Assembly (NCBI RefSeq): GCF_000971295.1
Contig: NZ_LANJ01000016.1
Location: 558,001 to 622,000 of the forward strand
Direction: 5' to 3'
DNA length: 64,000 bases
From: Devosia epidermidihirudinis
GTDB lineage: Bacteria; Pseudomonadota; Alphaproteobacteria; Rhizobiales; Devosiaceae
Shown in pieces: positions 26,487-35,212 of the stretch. The position numbers and the translations under genes are program-made. The stretch's first letter is position 1, and each line of letters starts with the position of its first letter. The notes beneath the pieces were generated by a model. That model ran no database searches, was not told the DNA's origin, and was given only the letters and a program-made list of their open reading frames with translations.

Positions 26487-27070
26487 GCTGCGTCCCCGAT
26501 GGTCAGGATGGAGTCCGCAAGGCGGGTGATCTGGTCGGCATCGTGGGAGACGAGAATGACGGCGAGACCGTCAGCCATCAGTGCCCGCACCATGCCCTCA
26601 AGCGCAAGCGTGGCCTCTAGATCGAGGGCAGAGCTGGGCTCGTCGAGCAACAACACTTTGGGGCGTTCTTCGATGGCGCGGAGAAAGGCGAAGCGCTGCC
26701 GCTCGCCGGTCGAAAGGCGTTCGGGCGGGGCGGATATGGCGTCTTTGGGCAGGCCCAGCTGGGCGGCCCTATCGGCCAAAGCCGCCGGGTCGCGGAAGTG
26801 TTCCCCGATGGTGGGGGCCCACCAGCCGGGCTCGGAGGCGGCATAGCGCACCTGACTGCGCCACAGCGGAGCGGGAATGGCGCTGGCGGGGACGCCATCG
26901 AGCCGGCACTCGCCGCTATGGGGCACCAGATCAGCGATCATGCGCAGCAGGATGCTCTTGCCGCTGCCCGAGCGACCGGCAACAGCGAGGCACTGTCCAC
27001 CCGTCACCGAAAGGCTCACGGGCCCGGTGTCGAAACACTGCAATTGCGTGGCGTCCAGCGCTATGGGCAT
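26483..27070 (-). CDS. fetA: FetA-type ABC transporter ATPase
   Basis: 195 residues, short like YbbL/FetA. Walker A is 'GRSGSGKS', signature 'LSTGERQR' and Walker B 'VLLLDEPSSALD', with the switch His in 'VSHD'. It precedes the FetB permease gene with a 4-base overlap and must serve it. It is unlikely to energise the distant ATPase-less importer at 20418-23177, which is of another ABC type. Confidence 0.88.
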   Translation of the reverse strand: MPIALDATQLQCFDTGPVSLSVTGGQCLAVAGRSGSGKSILLRMIADLVPHSGECRLDGVPASAIPAPLWRSQVRYAASEPGWWAPTIGEHFRDPAALADRAAQLGLPKDAISAPPERLSTGERQRFAFLRAIEERPKVLLLDEPSSALDLEATLALEGMVRALMADGLAVILVSHDADQITRLADSILTIGDAA

Positions 27071-27102
27071 GGCGAAGTCCTGAAACGTGGCCCTGCGCTG
27101 CT

Positions 27103-27146
27103 ATGTCATTGCGTCAGAGGCGAAGCAGTCGGTAGTATACGCTACC
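27103..27146. repeat. Repeat fragment followed by a 5-bp-arm dyad
   Basis: GTCATTGCGTCAGAGGCGAA is a remnant of the 'cattgcgagcgaagcgaagcaatcc' intergenic element. Directly after it GGTAG and CTACC (27131-27146) form a small dyad 15 bp before the RpiR start, possibly an operator. Confidence 0.45.
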
Positions 27147-27161
27147 GAACGGGAGGGTGTC

Positions 27162-28025
27162 ATGTCAGCCGACGAGTTCACATTGCGCGTGCAATCCCGC
27201 CTGCCCGAGCTGCCGCCAACCATGCGGCGGGTGGCGCAATACTTTGAGCAGAACCGGGTAGAGGCGGTGTCGCGGTCGGCGAGCGAACTGGCCCATGTCA
27301 TCGGCACATCGGACGCCACGGTTATCCGCTCGGCCAAGGCGCTGGGCTATTCCGGGCTGCCCGAACTGAAGCGTACGCTGGCCATGCTGATGGCCCAGAC
27401 CTCGCCATCGGATCGCTTCCGCCAGACATTGCGCGCCACCGATGCTGACGCCAGGCAGGCCATTGCGCAGATCATCGCTCTGCAACAGCAGCAATTGGCC
27501 GAGGGCTTTACGTCTGCTGCGCTCAATCAGTTGCAGGGCGTGGCCGAAATCCTCGACGGGGCAGAGCGCATTGTCGGCTTCGGCATCGGGCCGACCGCCT
27601 ATCTGGTGCAATATGGCCTGCACCTGATGCGCAGGCATGGCCGCAAGACCCTGGCGCTAGACGCGACGGGAAGCACCCTGGCCGATCAGATGCTGGACCT
27701 GCGCGCGGGCGACGCCATCCTCGCCTTCTCCTATGGTCGCCCCTACGCGGAAATCGAGGTTTTGCTGAGCGAGGCCAAGACGCAGGGGCTCAAGCTTATC
27801 TTCGTCAGCGATACGGCAGACAGCCGCTTGAGCCGACAGGCGGATGTGTCGGTCACCGTGTCACGCGGCGGGGCGCGAGGCATGGCCCTGCATGGCGCGA
27901 CGCTGGTGTGGCTGGAGGCGCTGATTGTGGCGCTCTCGGTGCTGGCCAGTGCACAGACCACCCTGGGGCTGGAACAACTAAGCCGCCTCCGCAGCCCACT
28001 GGGCGGCAAAGGCGGCTCGATTTGA
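27162..28025 (+). CDS. RpiR/MurR-family transcriptional regulator
   Basis: 287 residues. The N-terminal HTH_6 domain shows 'LPELPPTMRRVAQYFEQNR', 'SASELAHVIGTSDATVIRSA' and 'ALGYSGLPELKRTL'. The C-terminal SIS domain (residues about 125-265) includes 'AERIVGFGIGPTAYLVQYGL' and 'GDAILAFSYGRPYAEIEVLL', which binds sugar-phosphate-like effectors. The ATG at 27162 follows GGGAGGGTG; the open frame from 27087 runs into a repeat and is rejected. It is divergent from fetAB and convergent with an iron-type binding protein, so its targets are unclear. Confidence 0.9.
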   Translation: MSADEFTLRVQSRLPELPPTMRRVAQYFEQNRVEAVSRSASELAHVIGTSDATVIRSAKALGYSGLPELKRTLAMLMAQTSPSDRFRQTLRATDADARQAIAQIIALQQQQLAEGFTSAALNQLQGVAEILDGAERIVGFGIGPTAYLVQYGLHLMRRHGRKTLALDATGSTLADQMLDLRAGDAILAFSYGRPYAEIEVLLSEAKTQGLKLIFVSDTADSRLSRQADVSVTVSRGGARGMALHGATLVWLEALIVALSVLASAQTTLGLEQLSRLRSPLGGKGGSI

Positions 28026-28039
28026 GGTAAGCCTGAGGC

Positions 28040-28073
28040 CTCTTCACCTCTCCCCCAAGGGAGAGGTGAAGAG
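28040..28073. terminator. Bidirectional terminator with 15-bp stem
   Basis: CTCTTCACCTCTCCC and GGGAGAGGTGAAGAG are perfectly complementary around a 4-base loop, between convergent RpiR and binding-protein genes. Its sequence also resembles the 6155-6278 repeat type. Confidence 0.8.
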
Positions 28074-28091
28074 AGGCGCTGCTCCCTAGTC

Positions 28092-29135
28092 TTAGTTCTG
28101 TGGGCCGAGGTCGAACTTGAGTTCGTCGACCAGAGCGGCGGCTTCAGCGCGGTGAGCGGCAACGTCCACCAATGGGGTCTGTACAGCCTTCAGCGTACCC
28201 CAGCTCTGGGTCAACTCGGATGGCGACACGCTTGGCACCACGGGGAACTCGTAATTGGTGTCGGCATAGATGCCCTGGGCTTCGTCGGACAACAGGAACG
28301 CGATCAATGCATTGGCATTGTCCAGGTTCGGTGCGTGCTTGGCAATGAAGCCGCCCGCAACGTTGACCTGGGTGCCGTCGGTGTCAGCATCTGGGTAGAT
28401 GATCCGCGATGCGCTGGCCCAATCCTTCTGCTCTGGCTCTTTCTCGTTATTGAGCATCGCACCCATGTAATAGGTGTTGGTGATGGACAGGTCGCAGGTG
28501 CCGGCCAGGATATTCTTGACGCCTTCGCGGTCGCCGCCGGTTGGGGCATAGGCGAGATTGTCACGCACGCCGGCCAGCCAGGTGCGGGTGGCGTCGAGGC
28601 CATGGGCCGCAATGCGCTGGGCGATCAGGCCGATATTGTAGGGATGGCTACCCGAACGGGTGCACAGGCGCCCCTTCCACTCTGGACCGGTAATGTCCTC
28701 ATAGGACAGCGCAGTCGCGTCGACGCGGTCCTTGGACACGTAGAACACGCGGGCGCGCAGCGACAGCGCGGTCCAATTGGCGTCGTCATCGCGGAAGGCT
28801 GCGGGGACGCGCTCGACCAGAACCGGGGTGGTGATGGGCTGGGTCAGGCCCTGCTCTTCGGCACCGACCAGATTGCCGATATCGACGGTGAGCACGACGT
28901 CAGCCGGCGACAGCTCGCCTTCGGCAGCAACGCGCTCAAGCAGTCCGTCACCTGCATACAGCACTTTTGCTTCAATGCCGGTCTCTGCGGTGAACTTGTC
29001 CAACAGCGGCTGCAACAGGCTCTGTTCGCGGTAGCTGTAGATATTGACTTCGCCGCTCTGGGCGAATGCGGGCATGGCGACGCTGAGCGTGGCGGTGCCG
29101 AGCAGGGCAGCGGTCAAAAGGGCAAGTTTGTTCAT
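28092..29135 (-). CDS. Ferric iron ABC transporter substrate-binding protein (FutA/FbpA-like)
   Basis: 347 residues with a Sec signal (MNKLALLTAALLGTATLSVA, ending PAFAQ). The mature N-terminus 'VNIYSYREQSLLQPLLDKF' and 'ADVVLTVDIGNLVGAEEQGL' match the FutA/FbpA ferric-binding family, and 'GSHPYNIGLIAQRIAAHG' and two adjacent Tyr in 'ITNTYYMGAM' fit the tyrosine ligands of iron. A GGAGGA site precedes the ATG. No permease or ATPase of this class lies next to it in the window, so it is an orphan here. A possible Irr-type box is found upstream. Confidence 0.87.
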   Translation of the reverse strand: MNKLALLTAALLGTATLSVAMPAFAQSGEVNIYSYREQSLLQPLLDKFTAETGIEAKVLYAGDGLLERVAAEGELSPADVVLTVDIGNLVGAEEQGLTQPITTPVLVERVPAAFRDDDANWTALSLRARVFYVSKDRVDATALSYEDITGPEWKGRLCTRSGSHPYNIGLIAQRIAAHGLDATRTWLAGVRDNLAYAPTGGDREGVKNILAGTCDLSITNTYYMGAMLNNEKEPEQKDWASASRIIYPDADTDGTQVNVAGGFIAKHAPNLDNANALIAFLLSDEAQGIYADTNYEFPVVPSVSPSELTQSWGTLKAVQTPLVDVAAHRAEAAALVDELKFDLGPQN

Positions 29136-29226
29136 TTTCGTCCTCCAGGGCGCAAAATGCGATGGAGGCGGTGTGCCCAATGAAGTGTGGGAAGTCAAAT
29201 AGTCGAGCAAATTCAGTGCCTTGCAG

Positions 29227-29243
29227 TTTATACTGGCTCTAAA
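29227..29243. promoter_or_regulatory. Possible Irr (ICE) box
   Basis: TTTATACTGGCTCTAAA resembles the rhizobial iron control element, two TTTAGAA-like halves around 3 bases, with a few mismatches. It lies about 92-108 bp upstream of the ferric-binding protein start. Confidence 0.4.
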
Positions 29244-29334
29244 CTTGAGGAATTTGCGCAAGTGCTACAGGCGCTTAGTGGCCACTGACGGCGTGTAGAA
29301 TTTGGGATTTGGCGCGCTGCCGGGACGGCAAGTC

Positions 29335-29360
29335 TGTAGTGGCTTGCAGTTTGCACTACA
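29335..29360. promoter_or_regulatory. 7-bp dyad, unknown binder
   Basis: TGTAGTG and CACTACA lie 12 bases apart. The spacer holds 'cttgcagttt', which also occurs at 29219-29228. It could be an operator for the minus-strand binding-protein gene. Confidence 0.35.
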
Positions 29361-29379
29361 TTGCAGCGGGCATGAAAAA

Positions 29380-29397
29380 GGGCAGCTTGCGCTGCCC
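29380..29397 (-). terminator. Rho-independent terminator of the small PepSY-like gene
   Basis: On the minus strand GGGCAGC-GCAA-GCTGCCC is followed by TTTTTC. It lies about 90 bp downstream of the stop codon at 29488. Confidence 0.8.
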
Positions 29398-29487
29398 GGT
29401 AGAAACCCGAACCAAAAACCGGCCGGGGACAATAGCTTAGTCGCATCTCAGCTGCAGGCGGCAAGGCCGCCTGCAGATGCACGCCAA

Positions 29488-29748
29488 TTAGCCCTGAGGA
29501 GCCAGGACAGGCTGCAGCGTATCAGCATCGAAAAATGCCATGGTGGAACCACCATTACCGTTGGACACGAATGCGCGGATATAGCCGCCCCATTCTTCAA
29601 CGCTGGTCACGGCAACGCCGTTGTCGATCAGAGCGCGCTCAATTGCGGCTTCCGAACGGCCCAGGATCTGTGTGTCAGCCATAGCGAGTGTGGGAGCAAC
29701 TGCCATGGTGGCGACGGCAAGTACGGATGCAATAGTAAGAGTTTTCAT
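29488..29748 (-). CDS. Small periplasmic PepSY-like protein
   Basis: 86 residues. The signal peptide 'MKTLTIASVLAVATMAVAP' ends near 'AMADT'. The mature part (about 60 residues: 'SEAAIERALIDNGVAVTSVE', 'DADTLQPV') has the helix-strand-strand pattern of small PepSY-like proteins, which often lie next to two-component systems. The ATG at 29748 is chosen because the open extension to 29829 shows no conserved sequence. It would sit in the periplasm and could modulate the sensor kinase nearby, but this is only positional. Confidence 0.7.
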   Translation of the reverse strand: MKTLTIASVLAVATMAVAPTLAMADTQILGRSEAAIERALIDNGVAVTSVEEWGGYIRAFVSNGNGGSTMAFFDADTLQPVLAPQG

Positions 29749-29856
29749 TTGAAAAATGCCTTTCGTTTGAACACCCTCACAATGCGCCCCGTCCATTGCC
29801 TGAACATTGCAAAGTGTAATTATTTTCAATTAGTTAGTATGGCCAGAAAAAGGCAA

Positions 29857-29886
29857 ACGGCACCCTGCGGCAAAACAGGGTGCCGT
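29857..29886 (-). terminator. Rho-independent terminator of the small membrane-protein gene
   Basis: ACGGCACCCTG and CAGGGTGCCGT pair around 8 bases. On the minus strand the stem is followed by TTGCCTTTTT. Confidence 0.78.
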
Positions 29887-30004
29887 GCGCCAGACGCCGT
29901 GGGGACCATTACAGCGCCAGGCCTGGAGGGGAGCATTTGCTCCTATAAGGATGAGAGGTGCGCCGGGGCAGCAGACGAAAACGCCTGGTGCCTTTGGCGA
30001 AGGA

Positions 30005-30211
30005 TTATGCGGACACGGGAGCCTCGATTGGAAGATCCGTTGGCGCGACAATGGCAGTGGCGAGGGGCGAGGCCGGCTTCTGAACCAGCACGACGCTGGT
30101 GCCGCCAACGGCCAGGATGGCAATGACAGCGGGCCAGAACCATAGCCTGGACGCACCCGTTCCATGGAACGGAGGAGTGGCAGTGGGGCGGTTCGCGCTG
30201 TCATGCATCAT
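30005..30211 (-). CDS. Small single-pass membrane protein
   Basis: 68 residues starting MMHDSANRPTATPPFHGTGA, with one transmembrane helix ('LWFWPAVIAILAVGGTSVVL', residues about 24-43) and a Pro/Ala-rich periplasmic tail. A GGAGCC site precedes the two ATG codons. It is divergent from the response regulator and may be part of the same envelope-stress regulon as the PepSY-like gene. Function unknown; codon use looks like that of its neighbours, and it has a terminator. Confidence 0.6.
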   Translation of the reverse strand: MMHDSANRPTATPPFHGTGASRLWFWPAVIAILAVGGTSVVLVQKPASPLATAIVAPTDLPIEAPVSA

Positions 30212-30358
30212 TTGGGGCTCCTTGCGGAACAGTTGGATGGTCGGTGGTCGACCTGTCGGAACCCTCAATGGGCGCTTTCGATTACGGGAACGTTGCGGGC
30301 GCGCAATGCACCGGCAATGTTGATGGTTACACTTGCGGGGATAGGTTAGGATCGTTCG

Positions 30359-31027
30359 ATGCGAATATTGCTGGTCGAAGACGAGATGGACATGGCGACG
30401 GCGCTGACGGCGGCGTTGAGCCGGCACGATATTGTCGTGGACCATGCCCGAACTCTTGAAATTGCCGAAGAAGCCTGCCGCAGCGGTGTCCACGATGCCG
30501 TGTTGCTGGATCGTAAGCTGCCTGATGGCGATGGTCTGTCACTAATCCCGGTATTCCGCCGCGAACAGGCCGGGCTGCCGATCATCGTCCTGTCAGCGCT
30601 GGGCTCGCCCGAGAACCGTGTGGCCGGCCTCGATCATGGTGCCGACGACTATCTGGCCAAGCCATTCTCCACCGAAGAACTACTGGCGCGGTTGCGCGCA
30701 GTTATGCGCCGCCCGGCGCAGATGGGTGCTTCCATGGTCAGCGTTGGCCTGCTGCGCTTCAATCTGACCGCGCGCGAAGCCGAAGTCGATGGCAAGCCGC
30801 TGGAGCTGACGCGCCGCGAACTGCTGGCGCTTGAAGTGCTGGTGCGACGATCGGGCCGTACGGTGACGCGCAGTGCGCTCGAAGAAGCGGTCTATGGCTT
30901 TGACGATGAAATCGCCTCGAACTCGCTGGACGCGCATATCTCCCGGCTGCGGCGCAAGCTGACCGGAGCGCAGGTGGAGATCCACGGCATTCGCGGGCTA
31001 GGCTATCTGTTGCGAGCCGTGGCGTGA
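30359..31027 (+). CDS. OmpR-family response regulator
   Basis: 222 residues. The receiver domain has acidic 'VEDE' at residues 6-9, the phospho-acceptor Asp51 ('VLLDRKLPDGDG'), Ser/Thr in 'IIVLSALGS' and Lys in 'YLAKPFS'. The C-terminal winged helix ends with 'LDAHISRLRRKL' and 'GIRGLGYLL', typical of the OmpR/PhoB class. It overlaps the kinase gene by 4 bases (GTGA) and forms a two-component pair with it. It probably controls the divergent small envelope genes. Confidence 0.93.
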   Translation: MRILLVEDEMDMATALTAALSRHDIVVDHARTLEIAEEACRSGVHDAVLLDRKLPDGDGLSLIPVFRREQAGLPIIVLSALGSPENRVAGLDHGADDYLAKPFSTEELLARLRAVMRRPAQMGASMVSVGLLRFNLTAREAEVDGKPLELTRRELLALEVLVRRSGRTVTRSALEEAVYGFDDEIASNSLDAHISRLRRKLTGAQVEIHGIRGLGYLLRAVA

Positions 31028-32433
31028 AGAAACTCTGCGTGAAGGGGCAACGCGCCAATTCCCTGCGGCGGGCGATGACGCGCAGCATGGTGCTGACGCA
31101 AATCCTGGTCCTGATGCTGTTCGCGATGGTGGCGTCCCTGCCCATTATCAGCATTGTCAGCAGCGAGCAGGGTGTGGATGCCTCCATCGTCGATGTGATT
31201 TCGGCGGCCATCAAGCGAAATGACGCGGGTGATCTCGAACTTGTCGATATCGGGCGGCTCTATGGCATTTCCCGGCAATATCCCGAGTTCTGGTTCTATG
31301 CGGCCGACGTGGACGGCAAGAGCGTCCATATGGGACCCCTCCCGGCCGAAATTGACAATATTCCACTGAACCTGACGCGCATCACCTCGGCCAATATCGC
31401 CGATATCGGCACCCCTGCGGCGCCTGCGGCGATTATTCGTCAGCACGAGAGCGATGCGGGGCGTCTGTGGATTCTAACGGCGGGTGGGCCCAAAGTGGGC
31501 ATGCGCATGCTGTTTTCGCTGATCTACAATCCCGTTCTGCTCGGGCTGATGGCGCTGCTGACGGTCTCGTCCATTCTGGTCGTGCCACTGATCGTGCGGC
31601 GCCAGCTTCGGGGCGTACAAAGCCTTGCCGATGAAGCGGACCTGATCGACGTCAACCAGCGCGGCGTTCGGCTGTCGCCCACTGCGGTGCCGAGCGAATT
31701 GCACTCCCTGGTGCGGGCGATCAATTCAGCGCTGGAGCGGCTGGACGAAGGCATGGAGCGACGCCAGCATTTCCTAGCCGACGCGGCGCATGAACTGCGC
31801 ACGCCCATCGCAATTCTGCATACGCGCATTGAATTGCTGCCCGACGACGAGGACCGCAGCCGGTTGATGCTCGACATTGCCCGTCTGGCCAACCTCGCCA
31901 ACCAATTGCTCGACCTGCAGCGCATCGACACCGATCAAACCACCTTCCGCCCGGTTGATCTGGTTGAGATGGCGGCGCAGGTGACCTCTGACATGGCCCC
32001 CCTGGCCATTGGTGCGGGTGATGAAGTCTCGTTCGACGCCGAACGGGATGTGGTGATGGTTTCGGGCGATCACGCGTCGCTGTCGCGCGCGCTGACCAAT
32101 CTGATTCAGAACGCGATTGCCCATGGCGGCGCCAAGTCGATCATCAAGGTTGCGGTCGGCAGCGATGGCTCGCTGCGCGTCAGCGACACGGGGCCGGGCG
32201 TTGCAGAGCAGTATCGCAAGGCGATCTTTGAGCCGTTCCACCGCGTGGTGCCACTCGATCACGGTGCAGGGCTGGGCCTGAAACTGGTCAAGGATATCGT
32301 CGACCGTCACAACGGCCAGGTCACCGTGGGCGATGCGCCCGGTGGCGGGGCGATGTTTGAAATCCGCTTGCCGCTGGCCGAAAAGACCAGCGCCGCCGCA
32401 TCCGCACGACGGAAAGAGACCGCGCCGGTCTAG
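31024..32433 (+). CDS. Sensor histidine kinase
   Basis: 469 residues. Transmembrane helices at about 24-44 and 170-190 flank a periplasmic sensor of about 120 residues, then comes a HAMP-like linker. The H-box is 'FLADAAHELRTP' with phospho-acceptor His256, and ATP-binding boxes read 'NLIQNAIAHGG', 'DTGPGV' and 'GAGLGLKLV'. It should phosphorylate the response regulator just upstream. The signal is unknown; the small PepSY-like and single-pass proteins next door may be accessory. The end is 6 bp from the convergent M81 gene. Confidence 0.92.
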   Translation: MKKLCVKGQRANSLRRAMTRSMVLTQILVLMLFAMVASLPIISIVSSEQGVDASIVDVISAAIKRNDAGDLELVDIGRLYGISRQYPEFWFYAADVDGKSVHMGPLPAEIDNIPLNLTRITSANIADIGTPAAPAAIIRQHESDAGRLWILTAGGPKVGMRMLFSLIYNPVLLGLMALLTVSSILVVPLIVRRQLRGVQSLADEADLIDVNQRGVRLSPTAVPSELHSLVRAINSALERLDEGMERRQHFLADAAHELRTPIAILHTRIELLPDDEDRSRLMLDIARLANLANQLLDLQRIDTDQTTFRPVDLVEMAAQVTSDMAPLAIGAGDEVSFDAERDVVMVSGDHASLSRALTNLIQNAIAHGGAKSIIKVAVGSDGSLRVSDTGPGVAEQYRKAIFEPFHRVVPLDHGAGLGLKLVKDIVDRHNGQVTVGDAPGGGAMFEIRLPLAEKTSAAASARRKETAPV

Positions 32434-32439
32434 GCTGGA

Positions 32440-33873
32440 TCAGCTGGCCCGGCGTGACCACTTCACGTCGGGCGTAAAGGCAAACTCCTTGTCGAACGGA
32501 TATTGCCGCCCGGGTTTGTGGTGGCGCACAAGGCGCTCGACAAACTGGTCGACCACGCCGGGCGACAAAGCCATCAGGCTTGGATTGGCGATGGGGCCGA
32601 GATCCGGCGAGAGATAGCCCGATTTGACCACCACGATCTTGGCGGTGCGCGGATCGAGCCCGAGCCGGGTGAAATCTTCCATATTGTGGAAGGGGCGGCG
32701 GCGCTTGGTGAGAACCAGATCGATCCCACCAATGCGGACAACGGCCTCACGCAGGCGCGGCTCGCTGGCTTCGAGCAGGAAGATCACCTCGGCATTGGCT
32801 TCAACCGGCGTGCTGGAGGGATCAAGGCTCGCACCGATCTTGAGGCGAACCATGTTGCCCTCGCCGGCGGCATAGGCCGCATCGGTCGCGTCGGCATCGG
32901 CGATGCCAGCGAAAATGACGCCTTGTGCGTTGCGGGCGACCAGAGCGGCCAGTACTTCGGCCCGGTCACCTACGCCGCCACCGGTGGGATTGTCGCCTGA
33001 TTCGGCCAGAACAACCGGAGCGGTGGTCGCTGCGACGGCCTGGTCGACGCAGTCTTCAATGCTGCCAACGGTGGTGCCGAAGACGAAATCGGCACGTAAG
33101 TCCCAGTAATTCTGCGCCAGATGGCGCGCAGCGTCAGCCATCGCGTCGCGATTGGTGCCGGTGACGACGGCACAGGCGGTGGCGCGGGGTTCATCGGCCC
33201 AGACATAGCCAACCTGGAACGAGGCATCCCAGATGCCGGAAGGGTCTTCGACCGCCTGCAACTGGGTGTAGAAGGTGCGCGCCGGCTCATCCTGCGTTGA
33301 TGTGCGTTCGCCAGGCAGCAGCACGGGCACCGGGCACCATGCCAAAACCGGACGCTGGCCCGTGGTGAGGGCACGGACGAGCATGGTTACGGCGCGGCGC
33401 ATGGTGTCGGGCACGTCGATATGGGGCGCTGTGCGGTAGGTGGAGAAGATATCGAGATTGTCGATGATCTTCTGGCTGACATTGCCGTGCAGGTCATAGC
33501 TGGTGGCGATCAGCACCTTGGGGCCGACCACACCGCGTACAGCGGCAATCAGATCGCCTTCGGCATCGTGCAGTCCGTCGACGAACATGGCGCCATGGAG
33601 CGCCAGATAGACGCCGTCGAGCGGGCCAGCCGTGCGCAGGCCATCGAGGATCTCAGCTTTCCAGCGGGCATAAAGTTCACCTTCCACCGGCCCGCCCGCA
33701 ATGGCGCGGGCGTGAAGAATGGTGATGAACTCAGCCGGGAAATGCGTCAGGAAATCGAAGTAGCCGTCCTTGAGCATGGCTGGGCCACGCAACACGCGGA
33801 AATCGGGCTCGCGCGCCAGCACCGGATTATAGGTGCTGCATTCCATGTGAAGACCGGCAACGGCAATACGCAT
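32440..33873 (-). CDS. M81 family metallohydrolase (MlrC-like)
   Basis: 477 residues, the usual M81 length. Metal-binding sequences are 'DLHGNVS' (Asp-x-His) and 'YRTAPHIDVPDT', and the family marker 'ESGDNPTGGG' is present. MlrC, the founding member, opens linearised microcystin, but most homologues in soil bacteria are of unknown substrate and often lie with transporters for amino compounds. Its ATG overlaps the last base of the MFS stop. With the MFS gene and the NTF2-like gene it makes a three-gene operon on the minus strand. Confidence 0.9.
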   Translation of the reverse strand: MRIAVAGLHMECSTYNPVLAREPDFRVLRGPAMLKDGYFDFLTHFPAEFITILHARAIAGGPVEGELYARWKAEILDGLRTAGPLDGVYLALHGAMFVDGLHDAEGDLIAAVRGVVGPKVLIATSYDLHGNVSQKIIDNLDIFSTYRTAPHIDVPDTMRRAVTMLVRALTTGQRPVLAWCPVPVLLPGERTSTQDEPARTFYTQLQAVEDPSGIWDASFQVGYVWADEPRATACAVVTGTNRDAMADAARHLAQNYWDLRADFVFGTTVGSIEDCVDQAVAATTAPVVLAESGDNPTGGGVGDRAEVLAALVARNAQGVIFAGIADADATDAAYAAGEGNMVRLKIGASLDPSSTPVEANAEVIFLLEASEPRLREAVVRIGGIDLVLTKRRRPFHNMEDFTRLGLDPRTAKIVVVKSGYLSPDLGPIANPSLMALSPGVVDQFVERLVRHHKPGRQYPFDKEFAFTPDVKWSRRAS

Positions 33874-35066
33874 CAGAGCACTCCTGGAACGTCAGCTTCT
33901 GGATTATGAGTCGGGGCGGGCGCCGCGCCAGTCGACGCCAACCGCCCCGTCAGCAACAGGCTCAGCAACAAGACCGGAATGAGGCAGGCAATGCCCACGC
34001 GCATGTCGGCATGTTCAGCGACGAACCCGATCACTGGTGGGCCGACGAGGAAGCCTAGCAGGGCCACAAAGCTGAGGATCGCCACATTGGCCGAGCTCGA
34101 ACGGTCGGTGAGGCGTGCGGCAGCCGTCACGGCCAGGGGGAAGGCTACCGAAACGCCGATGCCGATCACCGCGAAGCCGAACAGCGCAACGGGTGTTGCA
34201 GGAGCCACATAGAGGATGCAGGCGCCAACGAGCGCCAGCGTGCCGCAAATGCGGGCCGTGGTGACGGTGCCGAATTTCTTCTTGAGCGTGTCGCCGCCGA
34301 AACGGCCCGCTGCAACCATGGCGGCAAACACCGCATAGCCCAGCCCCACCACGCCGCCTTCAGCACCAAGCGCATCGCGGAGGAAGATCGCCGACCAGTC
34401 GGCCATCGCGCCTTCGGTCATGGTGGTGCCGAACACGAACAGGCAAATGCCGAGCAGAGCCCAGCTGGGCAATGCCCATGCCGAACGCTGGCCGTGAGCC
34501 GTCGCCGGTTCCGGCGCGGGCTGCGGCAGGGCGCGGCCGGCCCAAAGTGCAATGGGCAGCACCAGCACGGCCACGAGCATGATTGCCCATTTGGCTTCGA
34601 GCCCGGCGGCGGCGAGGCCCGAGCCGATGAGGCTGCCTACCATAATACCGACCGACCAAAAGCCATGCGAGGTGGTCATGATCATCGAGCCAGTGGACTT
34701 CTCGACAGCATCGGCCTGAACATTGAGGCCCAGCTCGACAAAGGAAATGGTCGAACCGGCCAGCATCAGTGCCACGAACAGCATGATCGGGTCGGTGCTG
34801 AACGCGGGCAGGCTGGCAGCGATGGTGTAGAGCACAAAGCCCCAGACGATGGCGGCGCGTGGGCCAATCTTGCCGACCAGCGGCCCGGCAAAGGGCAGGG
34901 TCAGCAGCGTGCCACAAGGCAGGCCGAGCAGGGCAAAGGCCAGGCCGGCAGGGCCAAGACCCAGCGCGTGCTGGACTTCAGGAATGCGGGGGAGCCACGA
35001 CCCGAAGGCAATCGGCTGTAGGAAGAAGGCCAGCATGGTGAGGCGCTGGGGGGTGAGAAATGACAT
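33873..35066 (-). CDS. MFS transporter (FucP/YbjJ-like)
   Basis: 397 residues with about 12 helices, beginning 'LTMLAFFLQPIAFGSWLPRI'. The sequence 'GLALLGLPCGTLLTLPFAGPLVG'-like start of helix 2 and 'VELGLNVQADAVEK' are seen in the sugar/efflux MFS group related to YbjJ. It should move a small solute across the inner membrane. It lies between the NTF2-like gene and the M81 hydrolase, and could import the substrate of the latter. Confidence 0.88.
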   Translation of the reverse strand: MSFLTPQRLTMLAFFLQPIAFGSWLPRIPEVQHALGLGPAGLAFALLGLPCGTLLTLPFAGPLVGKIGPRAAIVWGFVLYTIAASLPAFSTDPIMLFVALMLAGSTISFVELGLNVQADAVEKSTGSMIMTTSHGFWSVGIMVGSLIGSGLAAAGLEAKWAIMLVAVLVLPIALWAGRALPQPAPEPATAHGQRSAWALPSWALLGICLFVFGTTMTEGAMADWSAIFLRDALGAEGGVVGLGYAVFAAMVAAGRFGGDTLKKKFGTVTTARICGTLALVGACILYVAPATPVALFGFAVIGIGVSVAFPLAVTAAARLTDRSSSANVAILSFVALLGFLVGPPVIGFVAEHADMRVGIACLIPVLLLSLLLTGRLASTGAAPAPTHNPEADVPGVL

Positions 35067-35118
35067 AACGCTCGTCCGATTGAACTGGGTGTGGCAGGCA
35101 CTCGGTCACACTCTCTGC

Positions 35119-35199
35119 GCTGTCCTCGGACTTGATCCGAGGACCTCTCGCCGCACGTGCCAGGCTGCCGGTGGCCCTCGGGTCAAGCCCGAGGGCAGC
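35119..35199. repeat. 'ctcggacttgatccgag' palindrome, copy 2
   Basis: Same family as 10589-10669, with GCTGTCCTCGGACTTGATCC and GGTCAAGCCCGAGGGCAGC arms. It sits between two genes of one operon. Confidence 0.85.
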
Positions 35200-35212
35200 A
35201 TTGTAGATGGGT

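Larger units (their letters stand above)
29136..29487. other. 352-bp gene-free promoter region
   Basis: No gene is supported. It holds a candidate iron-control box (29227-29243), a 7-bp dyad (29335-29341 with 29354-29360) and a terminator for the small gene on the minus strand (29380-29397). Confidence 0.7.

Noticed and set aside
26483..27070. FetA as the missing ATPase of the 20418-23177 importer
   Set aside because: It is fused translationally to the FetB gene and belongs to the short YbbL/FetA class, not the PotA/PhnT class.
29830..30204. 124-codon minus-strand frame overlapping the small membrane gene
   Set aside because: Pro/Leu/Ser-rich composition, overlaps a terminator hairpin, and the alternate frame with a single helix and ribosome-binding site is better.
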